From assembly GCA_022712945.1 (NCBI GenBank), contig JAFLJP010000097.1, positions 1-54,170 on the forward strand: a stretch of DNA of 54,170 bases, read 5' to 3'. This DNA comes from Gammaproteobacteria bacterium (GTDB taxonomy: Bacteria; Pseudomonadota; Gammaproteobacteria; RBG-16-57-12). The notes beneath the pieces were generated by a model that was given only the letters and a program-made list of their open reading frames with translations, ran no database searches and was not told the origin of the DNA. A program made the position numbers and the translations under genes. Of this stretch, positions 53,531 through 54,170 are shown one piece after another (the stretch's first letter is position 1; every line of letters begins with the position of its first letter).

Positions 53531-53578
53531 TATTTTTAGTCGTAACCCAGTGTTTTTATTCTCAAAAAATACAAACCT
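53531..53578. repeat. 48-base dispersed repeat, copy 2
   Basis: TATTTTTAGTCGTAACCCAG and the following bases agree with 19821-19868 at 45 of 48 positions. The repeat starts just past the point where transposase homology ends, so it marks an insertion or deletion junction. The gap up to 54060 contains a short hairpin with a T-run at 53723-53752 and a 12-base inverted repeat at 53908-53993. Confidence 0.7.
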
Positions 53579-53806
53579 TAAAGAGGGCCACATTGAAGGT
53601 GCGAGTATTATTCAATGCCACCAAGGTAAGCATCGGCTGAAGGGAACACTAAAACCAATTGGATTTAAATTAAGACCGTCAGAACATCAATAATCAGTGC
53701 TGTGCAGGCAGTCAAACCGCCTCCCCAGAGCTTTGTTAATTTGGGGTTTTTTCCCGTGAAGATATTCTGCATAATCGAGAGGGTAATTAATATTTAGCTG
53801 TGATGA

Positions 53807-53998
53807 TCAATCGGAAATCCAAGCAAAATAATAAACGCAATATGGAGAGCCTCTTGCAAAGTCCCACAGAGCAGCGGGTTTATTAGCGCTTGATGACAAA
53901 AAAGAAAGTACCTGATTCATTTTGGTAAAATAAGCTTGCGACTTCAAACCAATAGAATCATTAACATAGGCTAAGACCCCGTGAATCAGGTACGACAA
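53807..53998 (-). other. Short frame, probably transposon-derived
   Basis: A 63-codon minus-strand frame, MSYLIHGVLAYVNDSIGLKS and onward, lies over an inverted repeat (GTACCTGATTCA at 53908 and its complement at 53982). The repeat includes the start codon region, so this is more likely the end region of an insertion sequence than a gene. I do not know the family. Confidence 0.3.
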
Positions 53999-54060
53999 AA
54001 ATTATCCCACACATGGCAGCATATACAAAGGGCAGATTCAACCCTGAAGTGCATAACCAC

Positions 54061-54170
54061 CTAAGCCGCTATTGCAGCCATATGTTTCGTCATTAAATCT
54101 GCAGGTGTTTTATAGCCAAGTTTCTTTCTTGGGCGGTCATTGAGATTGATAATAACTGCCGCGACTTCAT
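54061..54170 (-). mobile_element. IS30-family transposase, C-terminal end, partial
   Basis: The minus strand at the right edge encodes the last 35 residues of a transposase, including NLNDRPRKKLGYKTPADLM and the end HMAAIAA. The NxRPRKxLGYKTP motif is the hallmark of IS30-family C-termini. The gene continues beyond the window. The stretch ATTCAACCCTGAAGTGCAT at about 54037-54055 is probably the terminal repeat of this element. Confidence 0.8.

Noticed and set aside
53723..53752. CCCCA..TGGGG hairpin followed by T-run
   Set aside because: Stem of only five pairs and no intact gene upstream, so not called as a terminator.

Overview
The window reads as chromosome of a gammaproteobacterium. The order mlaF-mlaE-mlaD-(TolC-like)-mlaC-mlaB-ibaG-murA-hisG-hisD-hisC-hisB-hisH-hisA-hisF-hisI-hisE-HIT-tatA-tatB-tatC is the arrangement known from Chromatiales-like and related sulfur-oxidising or symbiotic gammaproteobacteria; trxB-aat-ate, cbpA-cbpM, oxyR beside a di-haem cytochrome c peroxidase, a PilU-type ATPase and independent phosphoglycerate mutase fit the same group. 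Base composition is close to balanced. The exact genus cannot be fixed from sequence alone. No rRNA, tRNA or CRISPR array was seen.

Layout. 1-1777: the start of a YdcH/DUF465 gene, then srkA and a SEC-C protein. 1951-8430 (minus strand): a compact type VI secretion cargo module without core secretion genes: DUF2169 adaptor, TIGR02270 repeat protein, a ketosynthase-like pseudoenzyme, DUF4150 (PAAR-like) tip protein, a probable effector, a lipoprotein and a small membrane protein, with the decayed trace of a second effector copy. 8734-10745: an HPt/HD-GYP signalling protein and a methyltransferase. 10846-11674: a debris zone with a group II intron fragment and a broken VapBC pair. 11737-15179 (plus): trxB, aat, ate, then an orphan ParA ATPase with a tiny partner. 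15457-19657 (minus): trxC, cbpM, cbpA, a UbiB-like kinase and a DUF6781 protein. 19983-34833 (minus): the tat, histidine, peptidoglycan and lipid-transport block described above. 35301-41828: a small membrane protein, a coiled-coil protein, a hemerythrin-GGDEF enzyme, peroxidase/oxyR and ung. 42050-43900: four histidine-rich exported or membrane proteins that look like a metal-handling operon. 44054-50923: a TPR membrane protein, IS and Fic remnants, gpmI, a ferritin-like protein and a DedA-PAP2 fusion. 51048-52972: pilU and a sulfurtransferase. 52982-54170: transposon debris ending in an IS30-type transposase.

A second theme is the number of short non-coding inverted-repeat (MITE-like) elements. 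At least five end sequences are present, and several lie against genes: one forms the stop codon of the ParA partner, one supplies the start codon region of aat, and one lies two bases from the hisH start. The most interesting targets are the type VI module with its catalytically dead ketosynthase, the ParA plus RRTWPD mini-protein pair, the TolC homologue embedded in the mla operon, and three small RBS-preceded open frames in apparent gaps.
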